From Manihot esculenta (Eukaryota > Streptophyta > Magnoliopsida > Malpighiales > Euphorbiaceae): a stretch of DNA of 64,000 bases. The position numbers and the translations under genes were made by a program. Every line of letters begins with the position of its first letter. Position 1 is the stretch's first letter. This document shows, piece by piece, positions 9,228 to 20,910 of the stretch. The stretch lies in contig NC_035173.2 of NCBI RefSeq assembly GCF_001659605.2, positions 12,764,206 through 12,828,205 on the forward strand, written 5' to 3'. The notes under the pieces were generated by a model, which was not told the origin of the DNA, ran no database searches, and was given only the letters and a program-made list of their open reading frames with translations.

Positions 9228-12200
9228 ATGAGAGGAACTCGTCGATCTGCAAGATTGACTGGAGTGCCACCTGAGGATGAGGGCATGAGCGCCCGTCCTC
9301 CAGCATTGCCTAGGGCAATGTCGAATAGGTCCAACAGGGACCGAGTAGTGAGAGACCCTAGAAGGTCTTTAGATCTGGGAAGAAGCAGATCAGTACGAGG
9401 AACCGTTCAAGGTGGCATGTCAGAAGATGTGGGAGATGACATGGATGTGGACCAGAGGAGGGATGGCAGTTTGGGGATGAGTATGTCAGAGGAAGGTATG
9501 GGAGAGTCCCAAGGAGGCACTCAGGCCTCGGGTTTTGTTCAGCCACCTCATTACCCACCTTTCTCACAGAATCCCGGGTATTCGATGGGAGGTACATCGG
9601 ATTACCCTAGTTTTAGCCCCTACCCCACACAGATGCCATACCCACCATATTACCCACCATACCCACAGTATCCTATGTATCCACCACCACCCTACCATCC
9701 AAATCCAGCAAACCCTACTACAGAAAATGTTGCACCTCCTCCACCACCAGCAGCACCTACTGTCCCAGGAACCCAAATACCTCAACCTAGCTCATCTGGA
9801 GGGAGCAAGGTCAGAATGACTGATTATATGAAGTTGGGTGCTCCCCAGTTTGAAACCGGTGACGACCCGTTTGTGTACCTTGAGAGGGTCAAGGCGATAA
9901 CAGATGAGATAGGGGCGGATGACAGTAGAGCCATTCAGATGGCTGGGTTCACACTAAAATGCAAGAAGGCCCGTGAGTGGTTCAAGAGCTATGTGAAACC
10001 GAGGGTGGATAGTCTATCATGGGAGGAGTTTGCTAATGAATTTGCAGGGTGGGCTTTCCCTGATAGTTCAAGGGAATTGAAGATGATAGAATTCGAGCAG
10101 TTGAGACAAACTGATGACATGAGTGTAGATGAATATACTGACAAATTTATGGAGTTGCTGCCATTTGCTGGGCAGAACCTTGATACAGATCAGAAGAAGT
10201 CAAGGAGGTATATCATGAAGCTTCATTCCAGGTATTCCTCCTTGATACAGTCAGCAGATAGAGAGAGTTTTCATGCCATAGTAGACATGGCTAGGAGGAT
10301 GGAGGCTAGTGCTATCATCGAGGGAAAAGTCAAACAGTCAGCAGCACAGCCTTCTGGTTCCAAAACCTCAGGTAAGAGAAAAGTGGATCCTTCTTCCTTA
10401 AGCTCAGGTAGTAAGAGGTGGGGCAGTACCACCAAGAAGTTTAAGAAGAACAAGTTCTGGAACAAGATCAAGTCAGGTTTGGGATTAGGAAGTGGCTCGA
10501 GCTCAGGTGCAGAGAATGCAGTATGTAAGAAATGTGGGAGACCGCACAGAGGAGTATGTCTGGTTGGGACATCAGCCTGCTTCAGATTTGGGCAGGAGGG
10601 ACACATGGCACGGGAGTGTCCTAGAGCAGCTTTTGTGACACAGTCTCAGCAGACAGCTTCTGGTAGTGTGGCTCAGCCAGCAGCTCCAGCCATGACACAG
10701 GCCAGTGGCAGAGGCAGAGGGAGAGGGTCAGCCTCTTCTTCAGCAGGGTTCAGAGGTGAGGGTCCGTCAGCTCCAGCAAGGATCTTCACCATGACACAGC
10801 AGGAGGCAGATGCATCTAACACCGTGGTGGCAGGTAATTTAGTCATTGGGTGTTCTGATGTGTATGCATTAATGGACCCTGGTGCATCTCATTCTTTTAT
10901 TGCTCCGAGGGCCGTAGAGAGGTTGGGATTAATGGTCTCTGGGTTAGAGTGTCCTCTCTGGGTCAGTGGACCCAAGTGTGATCCATCAGTGGCAGAGTCA
11001 GTCTGTCAGTGTAGTCCAGTTTTTGTTGAGGGGAGATGCATGTCCGCCGACCTTGTGGTTCTAGAGTTGACAGATTTTGACGTCATTCTAGGGATGGACT
11101 GGTTATCTACCCATGGCGCTACCTTGGACTGCAGGGACAAGGTAGTCAGGTTCAGAGATCAGGATGGATCAGAGGTCGTCTTCAGAGGAGACAGGAGGGG
11201 TACACCTAGAGGTTTGATCTCATCTCTTCAGGCTCGTAGGTTGCTTAGGAGGGGATGTCAGGGGTATTTGGCTCATGTGAGAGAGCTAGACAGTCAGATT
11301 AGAGAACCCGCCGCAGTGCCAGTGGTCATTGAGTTTTTAGATGTGTTCCCAGATGAGTTGCCAGGTTTACCACCTGTTAGGGAGATAGAGTTCGAGATTG
11401 AACTGATGCCTGGAACTAGACCGATCTCTATCCCTCCCTACAGGATGGCACCAGCTGAGTTGAAAGAATTGAAAGAACAGTTGCAAGAGTTGGTAGACAA
11501 GGGCTTCATCCGACCGAGTACCTCACCCTGGGGTGCTCCAGTGCTGTTTGTAAGAAAGAAGGATGGATCCCTTAGACTTTGTATCGACTATAGGCAGTTG
11601 AACAAAGTCACTACCAAGAATAAGTACCCATTGCCAAGGATCGACGATCTATTCGACCAGCTAGCAGGAGCGGGTTGTTTCTCCAAAATAGATCTGAGAT
11701 CTGGGTATCATCAGCTGAGGATCAGAGAAGAAGATGTGCCAAAGACAGCTTTCAGGACCAGATATGGGCATTTTGAGTTCCTTGTGATGCCGTTCGGGCT
11801 GACCAACGCCCCTGCAGCATTCATGGACCTCATGAACAGAGTGTTTAGACAGTACCTGGATCACTTTGTCATTGTCTTCATAGATGATATCTTAGTGTAT
11901 TCCAGGAGTGCAGAGGAGCATGCCCATCATCTGAGGATAGTTCTGCAGACCTTGAGGGAACATGGCTTGTATGCCAAGTTCTCCAAGTGTGAGTTCTGGT
12001 TGAGGAGCATCTCATTCTTGGGGCATGTAGTGTCAGAGAACGGAATTGAAGTAGACCCCAAGAAGATAGAGGCTGTGACTAACTGGCCTAAACCCACTTC
12101 AGTGACGGAGATCAGGAGTTTCTTGGGTTTGGCTGGTTATTACAGGAGGTTCGTTCAGGACTTCTCAAAGATTGCAGCTCCTCTAACCAGATTGACCAGA

Positions 12201-14217
12201 AAGAACCAGAGGTTCGTATGGACCGATCAGTGTGAAGGAAGTTTTGAGGAGCTCAAGAAGAGGTTAACTTCAGCACCAGTGTTAGCTCTGCCGACTAGTA
12301 ATGAGGACTTCACAGTGTTCTGTGATGCATCCAGAGTAGGCTTGGGTTGTGTGTTGATGCAGAATGGCAGGGTGATCGCTTACGCCTCTAGACAACTGAA
12401 GGGACATGAGTTGAATTACCCCACACACGATCTTGAGATGGCAGCAGTCATCTTTGCACTCAAGATGTGGAGGCATTACCTCTATGGGGTAAAATGTGAG
12501 ATCTTCACAGATCATAAGAGCCTGCAGCACATCTTGAGTCAAAGAGATTTGAACTTGAGACAGAGAAGATGGGTAGAGTTGCTGAGTGACTATGATTGCA
12601 AGATTCAGTACCATCCGGGTAAGGCGAATGTCGTGGCAGACGCCCTAAGCCGGAAGTCACTAGGCAGTCTATCCCACATCACGGCAGAGAGGAGACCAGT
12701 GGTGAAAGAGTTTTACAAGCTCATTGAGGAAGGTCTACAGTTGGAGTTGTCTGGTACAGGTGCGTTAGTTGCTCAGATGAAAGTGACGCCCGTGTTTCTG
12801 GAGCAAGTGGCTCAAAAACAGCATGAGGACCCAGAGTTAGTAAAGATTGCCAGGACTGTTCAGTCAGGCAAGGACAGTGAGTTCAGATTCGACAGTAAGG
12901 GGATCCTCCGCTATGGGAGTCGATTGTGTGTACCAGATGACATTGGGCTAAAAGGAGACATTATGAGAGAGGCTCATAATGCAAGATACAGCATTCACCC
13001 CGGAGCCACCAAAATGTATCAGAATCTGAAGAAAGTTTATTGGTGGCCAGCTATGAAGAGAGAAGTGGCACAGTTTGTGTCAGCCTGCGAAGTTTGTCAG
13101 AGGGTGAAGCTGGAACATCAGAAGCCGGCTGGAATGCTTAACCCGCTACCTATTCCAGAGTGGAAATGGGAGAATATAGCTATGGATTTTGTAGTGGGGT
13201 TACCGGCAACGTCCAACAGATTAGACTCCATATGGGTGATTGTGGACAAACTCACTAAATCTGCTCACTTCATCCCTGTTAGGAGCAACTACTCTGTGGA
13301 TAAGTTAGCGCAGATCTATGTGGATGAAGTGGTCAGGTTGCATGGGGTCCCTGTTTCAATAGTGTCAGATAGAGGACCCCAGTTCACCTCCAGGTTTTGG
13401 CGGAGTCTGCAGGATGCCATGGGTACCAGGTTGGATTTCAGCACTGCCTTCCACCCCCAGACGGACGGACAGTCCGAAAGGACTATCCAGACTATCGAGG
13501 ATATGCTCAGAATGTGTGTGTTGGACTTTGGCGGTTCTTGGAGGCAGCATCTACCTTTGGTGGATTTTGCCTACAATAACAGCCATCATGCTAGCATCGG
13601 GATGGCTCCATATGAAGCTTTGTACGGGAGGAAGTGCAGGTCACCTGTTTGCTGGGAGGAAGTTGGAGAAAAAGCTTTGGCAGGGCCTGAGCTAGTAGAG
13701 ATCACCAGCAGGGTGGTACCCATAATCAGAGAGAATTAAGACGGCTGCAAGCAGACAGAAGAGTTATGCAGACATCCGCAGAAGACTAGTAGAGTTTCAG
13801 GAGGGAGATCTGGTATTGCTCAAGGTGTCTCCTATGAAAGGAGTGGTTCGGTTCGGGAAAAAGGGTAAGCTAGCTCCACGGTACATCGGACCCTTTGAAG
13901 TCTTACAAAAGATTGGAAATGTATCGTACAAGCTAGATTTGCCTGCTTCAATGGAGAGAATCCATCCGGTTTTCCATGTTTCTATGTTGAGAAAGTTCGT
14001 GTCAGATCCGGGCAAGGTTCTTAGTGAGCCTGATGTGGAGATCCAAGAGGATCTCACCTATGTTGAGCAGCCAGTACGGATCATAGACACCCAAATTAGG
14101 AAGCTGAGAAACAAGGAAATCCCGATGGTGAAAGTCCTTTGGAACCACCACAATTTGGAAGAATGTACTTGGGAGACACGAGAGTCTATGCTCCGGCAAT
14201 ATCCTCATCTCTTTTAA
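9228..14217 (+). pseudogene. Gypsy gag-pol polyprotein with chromodomain, one frameshift
   Basis: The first frame runs to a stop at 13737-13739 (about 1500 residues). The start ATG at 9228 ([10 protein letters not shown]) is preferred over 9195. Domains, by residues from 9195: proline/tyrosine-rich Gag N-terminus (about 110-190); retrotransposon Gag (230-330); zinc knuckle near 460, [14 protein letters not shown], where the second cysteine is phenylalanine; aspartic protease near 560 (MDPGASHSF); reverse transcriptase with FIDDILVYS near 895; RNase H near 1045 (DASRVGLG) and 1150; integrase with the zinc region ([10 protein letters not shown]) and SDRGPQFTS near 1390. One extra base just before 13737 shifts the frame. 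The integrase tail and chromodomain (13740-14217, EECTWETRESM near the end) continue in another frame to TAA. Apart from this break and the altered knuckle the polyprotein looks intact. Confidence 0.95.
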
Positions 14218-14310
14218 GGTTAGATCTCTATGTGCTTGTGTATTTGTATGTATGTTATGATGTATGCTATGCATGTGTTAGTTGAGGAACATTCGGGGAC
14301 GAATGTTCTT

Positions 14311-14323
14311 AAGGGGGGGAGAA
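14311..14323 (+). promoter_or_regulatory. Polypurine tract
   Basis: AAGGGGGGGAGAA abuts the 3' LTR at 14324 and is the plus-strand DNA primer of the gypsy element. Confidence 0.9.
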
Positions 14324-16482
14324 TGTAATACCCGGCTAGACTCCGGTATCGGAATTCCTACCGTCCGGTGGAATCTCGGATGCCGGAGACCTCTAGAAGG
14401 GTAGAATCATGTTTTATAAAAATATTTTAATGTGTTTTACGATTTTAAGTATGAAATTAAATGAGTTTTTGCATGAAAAGTCCTTGGAGGAAAACCCAGG
14501 TTCGGCCGCCGAACATTGCATGGATGCGGAGGCACATTCGGCCCCCGAACGTGGCCTGGCCAGCCACCTATAAAAGGGGCACTTAGCCGAAATGGGCGAG
14601 TTTTCTCCCATTTTCGGCCACAGCAAGCTTCCAACCTTCCCTTTGCAACTCTTGTGTTCTTCCTCCAAATCTCTTCCATTTTTCTTGAGTTTTAAACTGA
14701 CATTGTCAGTTTTGAGCATTTAAACCAAGTTTTGGAGCTTTGGGAACTCAGGAGCTCATTTTCGTGGATCTCCAAGTTTAGGTCGTCTCCCTCTCGATCT
14801 TCAAGAGGTAAGAGCCGATCTTAAGCTCCTTATGTGTTTTAACTAAGTTTTATGCAAGATTTATGGGATAGAAATGCATGTTAGGGTTATTTGAATATTT
14901 GGGTTTAGGTTATGATTTTGAACAATGTATGTTGATTTTTGTGTGATTGAAGTGTTGTAGTTGGGGTATATGCTAGTTTGAGACCCCTAGGTGTAATATG
15001 TGATATGTATGCATGTTTTAGAACTAGTTTTTGCATGATTTGAGCTTGGGAGGCGAAATGTGCATAGAGGAACTGAGTTTCTGCCCTTCGGGAGAAGCTC
15101 AGGTTCGGCCGCCGAAGTGACTTTCGGCCGCCGAACCCCCTTTGTGGAGGCAGCATTCGGCTGCCGAAGTTGCCCCCGAAAAGAGACTTTCGTCTCTGTC
15201 TGGGACTTTCGGCCGCCGAAGGTGCCGCCGAAAGTGCCTGACTTTCGGCTCTAGAGGGACTTTCGGCCGCCGAACCTGCCGCCGAAAGTGCCCTGTCCAG
15301 CCATTTCATGCATGTGTTTCCATGATTATTTCATGATGTTTTAGGGGGTTTTTGGGGAGTAGATTAGAGTTATGTTTATGTATGTTTGGTCCCTCATTGG
15401 TGTCCACCTGTGTAGGTTCGGACCCGAGGAACCGAGGACCCCAGCAGTGAGATAGCTACTTCAGAGTCTGTAGAGCTTCAGCCAGAGGTGAGTGGAATAA
15501 ACCTTAAGTTTTTAAATAAATGAAATATAACTTTTTGAGCATGTTCATGCATCATATATGCCATGTGATATTATAGGGTGTTTGCATTAGTAATCACGAA
15601 TATGTTGCATTGCATAATATGATGTGGATGCGGATTGGCTATTGGATGATCCTCTAGTCCTCCTATGATATGATATGATGAGGATACGGTATGGATTGCC
15701 AGTGAGGCCCATTCTACGCCCCTGGACTATGTTAAGAGAAAGACCAGTGAGGCCCATTCTACGCCCCTGGCATATTGGAATGTTATGTTATGTTATGTAT
15801 GTAAGAGAAAGACCAGTGAGGCCCATTCTACGCCCCTGGCACGATTGGACTATGTTGAGGACTATAGGTGACAATGCCATCCTTATGTGATATGTTTGTG
15901 ATGTGTTGCATTTCATGGAAGCATGAAATATTTTAATATATGTTTTCTCTATTCTGCTCACTGGGCTTTGTAGCTCACCCCTCTCCCCTAACCCCAGATG
16001 TGCAGGTACAGGGTAGATCAGGAGGTTAGCCAGAGTATGGAAGCTATGTTTATGTAATAGTTAGATTGTGGACATGACAATTGTGTTATGATGTAATGTA
16101 AAAGTGTTTTAAGTTATGTTATGTAATTTGAATATTGAGGATAGAGTTGTGCTTGACCGATACAGATTGTTAATCCCACTTGTATGTACATGGTCTTTAT
16201 GATATGAGATATGAGGCTATGTTTCAACCAAGCTTATGTATGATGAGATACCCCATTGGAGCATTTGATGAGGGCTCCAGTGGAGGTTTATGTTATGTTT
16301 ATGTTTATGTACAGGGTGAGCTTGGTTGTTGTATGAGAATGTTTACAGGTTTATGAGTATTGTTGATCATGTATGGGATTAAACAGGATTACAGGTTATG
16401 TCAGGCTTGTTACGGTTCCCGGCGGCCTTATGCCGATCTGGATCCTAGCGCCGGTAGCGGTCCGGATTTCCGGGCTGTTACA
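14324..16482 (+). repeat. 3' LTR of the gypsy element
   Basis: The 2159-bp copy is colinear with the 5' LTR but lacks exactly 132 bp between the first and last GCC-box motifs upstream of the TATA box (14569-14576). Only one motif copy remains there (14501-14513 lies in the matching position). It also carries the three-copy minisatellite, starting at 15699. Confidence 0.96.
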
Positions 16483-16739
16483 ATGATAGAATCTGTGAAT
16501 GATTCAATTGTTATATGAATCTGTGAATGATTCAATTGTTATATTCTTCTCCGGAAAAAATGTTATATATAGATATACTTATAATACAAAATCAGGAGAG
16601 AAAAAAAAGCAATCCTATTCTAAGAAAACAAGATAAGCCCGTACAGAAAATAATATATATCAGATCTGTTAATTGTGCAAATCCCTATGATTACGTAACT
16701 TACTCCTAATTAGGCAATTCATTCCAACACTCCCCTCAA

Positions 16740-18310
16740 GTTAGAGCATTGATATCTATCATGGCCAACTTGTCAACCATATCATGGAATATCTTCTATG
16801 ACACTGCTTTTGAAAGTTTTTCAGCTAACTGATCTTCTGACTTGACAAACGGGAACTGTATAATCTTCTGGTTTAGCTTTTCCTTGATGAAATGCCGATC
16901 AACTTCAACATGTTTGGTGCGATCATGTTGTACAGGATTCTGTGCAATCTCAATTACAGCCTTTGTCTATTTTGGATCTGCTAAGGCATCCTGAGTAGAA
17001 ATGTTGGTGTCCAGGACATTCTGAATTGATTCTTTGGTTAATGGTGTTATCATAGGCAACTCTTCAGATGTTGGTGATTCTTCAACAGACGTTGGTATTT
17101 GTAATTTTCTAGAAGGAACTAATAAATCTTCATCACATCTTTCAGAGAGACCTTGCTGACTGTTATACTGAAAACTTTCACTTACTTCCTCTAGTTCTAA
17201 GAAATTTGTCATATTTTCTTGTGGCACATTCTCTTCACTAAAGCTCTCCCCCTGAAGAGAAGGAGGTGTGACTCCCCCATAATAGTATGGTTCTGATTCA
17301 CGAAAAGACACATCCAAGGTCACATGTAACTACCCTGGATGGGTAACATTAGCTGTGGGTATAACAGATTGTGAAGAAGCACGAATGGATTGTAACTGCC
17401 CTGAATCTTTAGTCATATGATCAAATGCACCTGTATCAATAATCCAAGTACTATTCTTAGAAGTTGCAGAGAGAACATTTGCTATGGATTGTGATTTGTC
17501 CTCCATATTTTGTTGGACCTTTGTTGTAGCTGCCATCATAGGCGTTCCTACAACCTTCTTCCTTGGTTTTTTTATGAAGTCCCACCATTCAGGATAGCCT
17601 ATAATTTCATAGCATCTTTGTTTTGAATGCCCTGTCTCGCTACAATAACTATAGACAAAATTATTAGGCTTGGCACTTTGAGTTTTTATTGAGCCAGATG
17701 ATGGTCCTTGCTGAGTTCGTTTGGCTACCATAACAGAGCTTTCAGAGATAGGTCGAGAACCTCCCATTGTTTGTCTTTGCTGGTATTCTCTTCGTACATA
17801 TGCATAAGTGCTTTCTAGATTAAGTTTGGGGTCTTTCCGAAGGATTTCTCCACAAACGTGATCAAACTCAAGATCAAGCTCACTTAAAAAAATATGGACT
17901 CGAAGCCTAGCCATTGTGGAATGCAATTGGACTACCCCTTCGACGGTTTCTTCTTGAGAGGTCATCATGTGATCTATTTCCTGAAAAATAACAACAAGTT
18001 TATTATAATATGTGGATAATGATCTACCATTCTGTGTGGTGGAGAAGGATTTCTAATTCAATTCAAAGAGACAAGTCTCATCCGATTCATCATAGAAGGT
18101 CTTTGCTACAGCTTCTCAAATTTCTTTGGCCATGGAAAGACGAATGAACCGCTGCATCAGCAATGGATCCATTGAATCAATAAGCCAACTTTTCACTTTG
18201 TAATTTTCGGTGACCCATATTGCGTAACTAGGATCTTCGGGTGGTGGCTTCTTCACTTCTCCAGTGAGATATCCAGCCTTATTACGAGAGCCAATATGCA
18301 TCTCCATGAT
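16740..18310 (-). pseudogene. Remnant copia gag-protease fused to RNase H tail
   Basis: On the minus strand, from about 18307 downwards, a gag-like segment (MEMHIGSRNKAG, then WLIDSMDP) is followed by 17968-17330. That segment carries a degenerate zinc knuckle (CSETGHSKQRC followed by GYPEWW, first cysteine of the usual pair lost) and the protease active-site motif WIIDTGAFDHMT. At about 17325 the sequence jumps to the region after integrase (TLDVSFRESEPYYY, 17323 downwards), and at about 16990 to the RNase H end (HDRTKHVEVDRHFIKEKL). The catalytic parts of integrase and reverse transcriptase are absent. No autonomous activity is possible. Confidence 0.82.
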
Positions 18311-18628
18311 TTATGACCATAATGGGTAGTTGGTTTCATTAAGTATAACACTGTTGGGGAATGCAGAACTATCTAGGTTGATGATAATCATTGGTGTTTG
18401 GTTGTTTCGTAGAGCTGGGACAATGGGTTGGTCTTAGCCATTTAGGTTCAGAATAGTATTTGGACAATGACTTAGTGGAAAGAAAAAATGGGAACACAAA
18501 TGGTGGCTGAGCAATAATAGTGTTGGGGAATACAAAATACGATATTGCAGATGGTAAGTTATGATGGTGATTTCAAGATATGAAATTCGGAAACCAATTC
18601 TTCCAGGATCAAAATTGCTCCGATACCA

Positions 18629-18854
18629 TGTTGAACGATATAATCTGTGAATAATTCAATTGTTGTATTCTTTTTCGGAAAGTAGATTATATATAGATAT
18701 ATTTACAATACAAAATCATTTAAGAAAAATGAAGCAATTCTATTTTAAGAAAATAAAATAAGTTTGTATAGAAAACAATATATATCAAATCTGTTAATTT
18801 TACAAATTTCTATGATTACCTAATTTACTCCTAATTAGACGGTTCATTCTAACA
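18629..18854 (-). repeat. 5' LTR of the deleted copia element
   Basis: The 226-bp LTR lies directly beside the primer-binding site (TGGTATCGGAGC on the minus strand). It matches the split left LTR over its whole length with scattered substitutions, so this insertion is considerably older than the gypsy element inside it. Confidence 0.9.
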
Positions 18855-18859
18855 AATAA

Positions 18860-19962
18860 AATTAATAAAAATACTAATTAATAATTTTTTTAAAATATTA
18901 AAGATATTTAACATATTTTTTAAAACTAAAAAATTAATAATTAAATTTTTATTTAAATTAAAAACTAAATAATAATTCTTTTTAATTTTTATATTCTATT
19001 TTTGTTCTCATGTCCTTTTATCAATATTTTCTTCATATTTTAAGTTTTAAATTAAGTGCTGTATGGTATATCTCTATAAATTTAACATAGTGACGGACTT
19101 CCTTATTAAGTTTTTCTAATTATTTAAAAATTAATAAAAATATATTTATACGTTGATTATTATTTTATAAAGTTAGGATTCTTTTTAAAAAAAATTAGTA
19201 ATTACAATAATTATATAATAATTTTAATTTTAGTATCTTTTCACATTGAATTTTGCGTATTAAAAAAAGGGTCAAGTGTGAACAGGAGACACATGAAGCT
19301 GGGATGCGCGCTTCTGATTGCTTCGAGGGACGGCAGGGATAAGTCAAAAGTGGCCTCATAGTCATGGGGTCTCCTGTCAAAACGGCGTCATTTGAGATCA
19401 AACAAAATATTTAAAAAATCTAATCATTTGGATTCAGCTGCTGATTGAAGCAGCAGTGATTGGACTCAAGCTGGGCATGGATTCCCATACTCTGCAATTT
19501 TTAACTGTAGTTTGGTTGGAATTTATAATTTTTAATATTAAAATTGTAATTATGATCATATTTTATATTGTATTATTATAAAATTTAATTAAAATTTAAA
19601 TAACTAATAATACAGTTAAATTACCTTTTTTAACAATTTATCATAGTCAAAGTATGTTTAAGTATGTTAGGATTAAGATTAGAGTGAGAAGTATTTAATT
19701 TAAATTAAAAAAAATCGATCGAATCGAATTAATTTAAAATTTTAATTTAATTTTTCATTCAGTTCGATTTAATTTTTAATTTAAAAAATTTTAATTATTT
19801 TAATTTAATTTTAATTATAAAAAAATTAAAAAAAATCAAATTGATTAATGAGAATAATATATTATTTTTAATAATACATCATAACTAAAATTAAAATATT
19901 TCAATTAAATTTTAAAATATTAAAAATAAAAGTAAAATGTAAAAAATAAAAAATTTATTAAA
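18860..19962. other. AT-rich intergenic DNA
   Basis: Mostly AT-rich with no supported gene. A moderately GC-rich island at about 19265-19395 holds the minus-strand phrase AAATGACGCCGTTTTGACA, which resembles a motif frequent in plant intergenic DNA. Near 19705-19800, and again at 21250-21380 across the hAT element, there are CGAATCGAATTAA-type repeats that may be the ends of an older MITE hosting the hAT insertion. Boundaries were not found. Confidence 0.4.
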
Positions 19963-20271
19963 AATCTAAATAGGGCTGTGCAATCGGTCGGTTCGGTTCC
20001 GAACCGAACCGAACCGATAAAATCGAAAACTGATTTGTTAAAATTTATAAAACCGAAAAAACCGATTATGAAGGTATAACCGAACCGAATCGAACCGATA
20101 AAAATCGGTTCGGTTCGGTTCGGTTCGATTCAAACTGAAATCTGTATTTTTTTTTAATTTTTTATTTCTAATTTCAACAAAATAATTTAATAAATATTCT
20201 ATTAAAAACCATGGCCAGAAGTCGCAGATGAGAGAAACTCCTCGCAATCCAGTCCCAGATGAGAGAAGCGT

Positions 20272-20580
20272 TCACCTGTCCTTGAGCCACCTGAAACTCT
20301 TTCTGAAAGAGCCTTTAACTTTCCCTTCTACACTGTAAACCTTATAGCTAGCGACTCGCTTCTTTCGTTGCAGCTCCGGATCATTGAAACTCCAGCTCTT
20401 AGAAACAGACCCACTTGCAGACTTGCCCTTTTTGAACCGAACATCATTGTTGCCGACCTGGGTTTGGGCTTGGGATTGTGTTGGGTAGACGGAGGATGCA
20501 TAGGAGGCGCTATAACATCTGAGATCTTGCATGTTACTGACACCGGACGATGAAGTGGGACCCATATCTCCGGCACCAAC
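20272..20580 (-). pseudogene. Captured fragment of a DUF3511-family gene
   Basis: The minus-strand translation contains the characteristic DUF3511 signature: SWSFNDPELQRKKRVASYK followed by VEGKVKGSFRKSFRWLKDR, preceded by a SASYASSVYPTQ segment. DUF3511 proteins are small plant proteins of unknown function. The natural family continues after WLKDR with a short C-terminal segment. Here the reading frame hits a stop at once (about 20269-20271), at the edge of the captured piece. Nearly no frame damage is visible, so capture was fairly recent. The fragment is bounded by two copies of AGTCCCAGATGAGAGAA (20251-20267 and 20595-20611). Confidence 0.82.
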
Positions 20581-20655
20581 AGAGAACGCAACCCAGTCCC
20601 AGATGAGAGAAATGAAGTATATGCAGAAAATTATATAAATTTGGACATATATTAC

Positions 20656-20910
20656 CTCTTCTTCACCGTCTTCACCCTCGTCATCGTTTTCCTCCTCGTC
20701 GTCGTCGTCATCGTCATCGTCATCTCCGCCTTCACCATCGTCATCGTCGTCTCCGCCTTCACCATCGTCATCTTCATCGTCGTCCTCGTCGTCGTCCGCC
20801 GACTGAACCGGTGGCCCTCTGGAGGATTGTAAGACCTGAACCTCGTCGTCTTCGTCGTCCTCGCCCCCCTCATCAGTCATCATCGTCTTCGTAGTCTTCG
20901 TCGTCCTCAT
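20656..20910 (-). pseudogene. Captured exon of an acidic protein with splice donor
   Basis: The minus-strand translation is threonine/lysine-rich at the start (MRTTKTTKT) and then a long Asp/Glu/Gly-rich low-complexity tract ending in GEDGEEE. The sequence at 20656/20655 reads AAGAG|GTAATA, a good 5' splice donor, followed by about 40 bp of AT-rich intron-like DNA. That suggests a genuine exon end was copied with part of its intron. An acidic tract like this is not enough to name the family. The frame runs on through the intron-like piece into the DUF3511 fragment, so an accidental chimeric ORF of 212 codons exists (20910-20272). Confidence 0.6.

Larger units (their letters stand above)
6665..16482 (+). 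mobile_element. Nearly complete Ty3/gypsy chromodomain retrotransposon
   Basis: LTRs at 6665-8955 and 14324-16482 both begin TGTAATACCCGG and end GGGCTGTTACA. The target duplication is ATGAT (6660-6664 and 16483-16487). Primer-binding site, gag-pol, chromodomain and polypurine tract are in canonical order. By eye the LTRs differ by only about three substitutions, all transitions (for example G/A in the AAAAAT(G/A)TTTTAATG block), plus one 132-bp indel, so insertion was recent. The domain order protease-RT-RNase H-integrase-chromodomain places it among the chromoviruses, probably the Tekay/Del group by the chromodomain and long LTRs. The polyprotein frame is broken once (see the gag-pol entry). 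Confidence 0.97.
6654..18854 (-). mobile_element. Internally deleted copia element split by a gypsy insertion
   Basis: Minus-strand copia element with the target duplication AATAA (6649-6653 and 18855-18859). Its left LTR consists of 6654-6664 plus 16488-16729, because the gypsy element 6665-16482 landed 11 bp inside it. The right LTR is 18629-18854; both begin TGTTGAA(T/C)GAT and end (C/T)CAACA or CTAACA. The interior (16730-18628) is only 1.9 kb: primer-binding site (18628-18615, minus), gag, protease, a short piece from the integrase-RT junction and the RNase H tail. Most of integrase and all of the RT core are missing. The left LTR carries a 28-bp direct duplication (about 16489-16545) absent from the right LTR. 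Confidence 0.93.

Noticed and set aside
9358..14274. Minus-strand and other-frame ORFs within the gypsy gag-pol region
   Set aside because: Shadows of the plus-strand polyprotein; no recognisable domains.
20641..20873. Val/Ile-rich plus-strand ORF and Thr/Arg-rich minus-strand ORF in the hAT element
   Set aside because: They are other-frame translations of the GAC/GAT-rich acidic tract; only the Asp/Glu frame ends at a splice donor.
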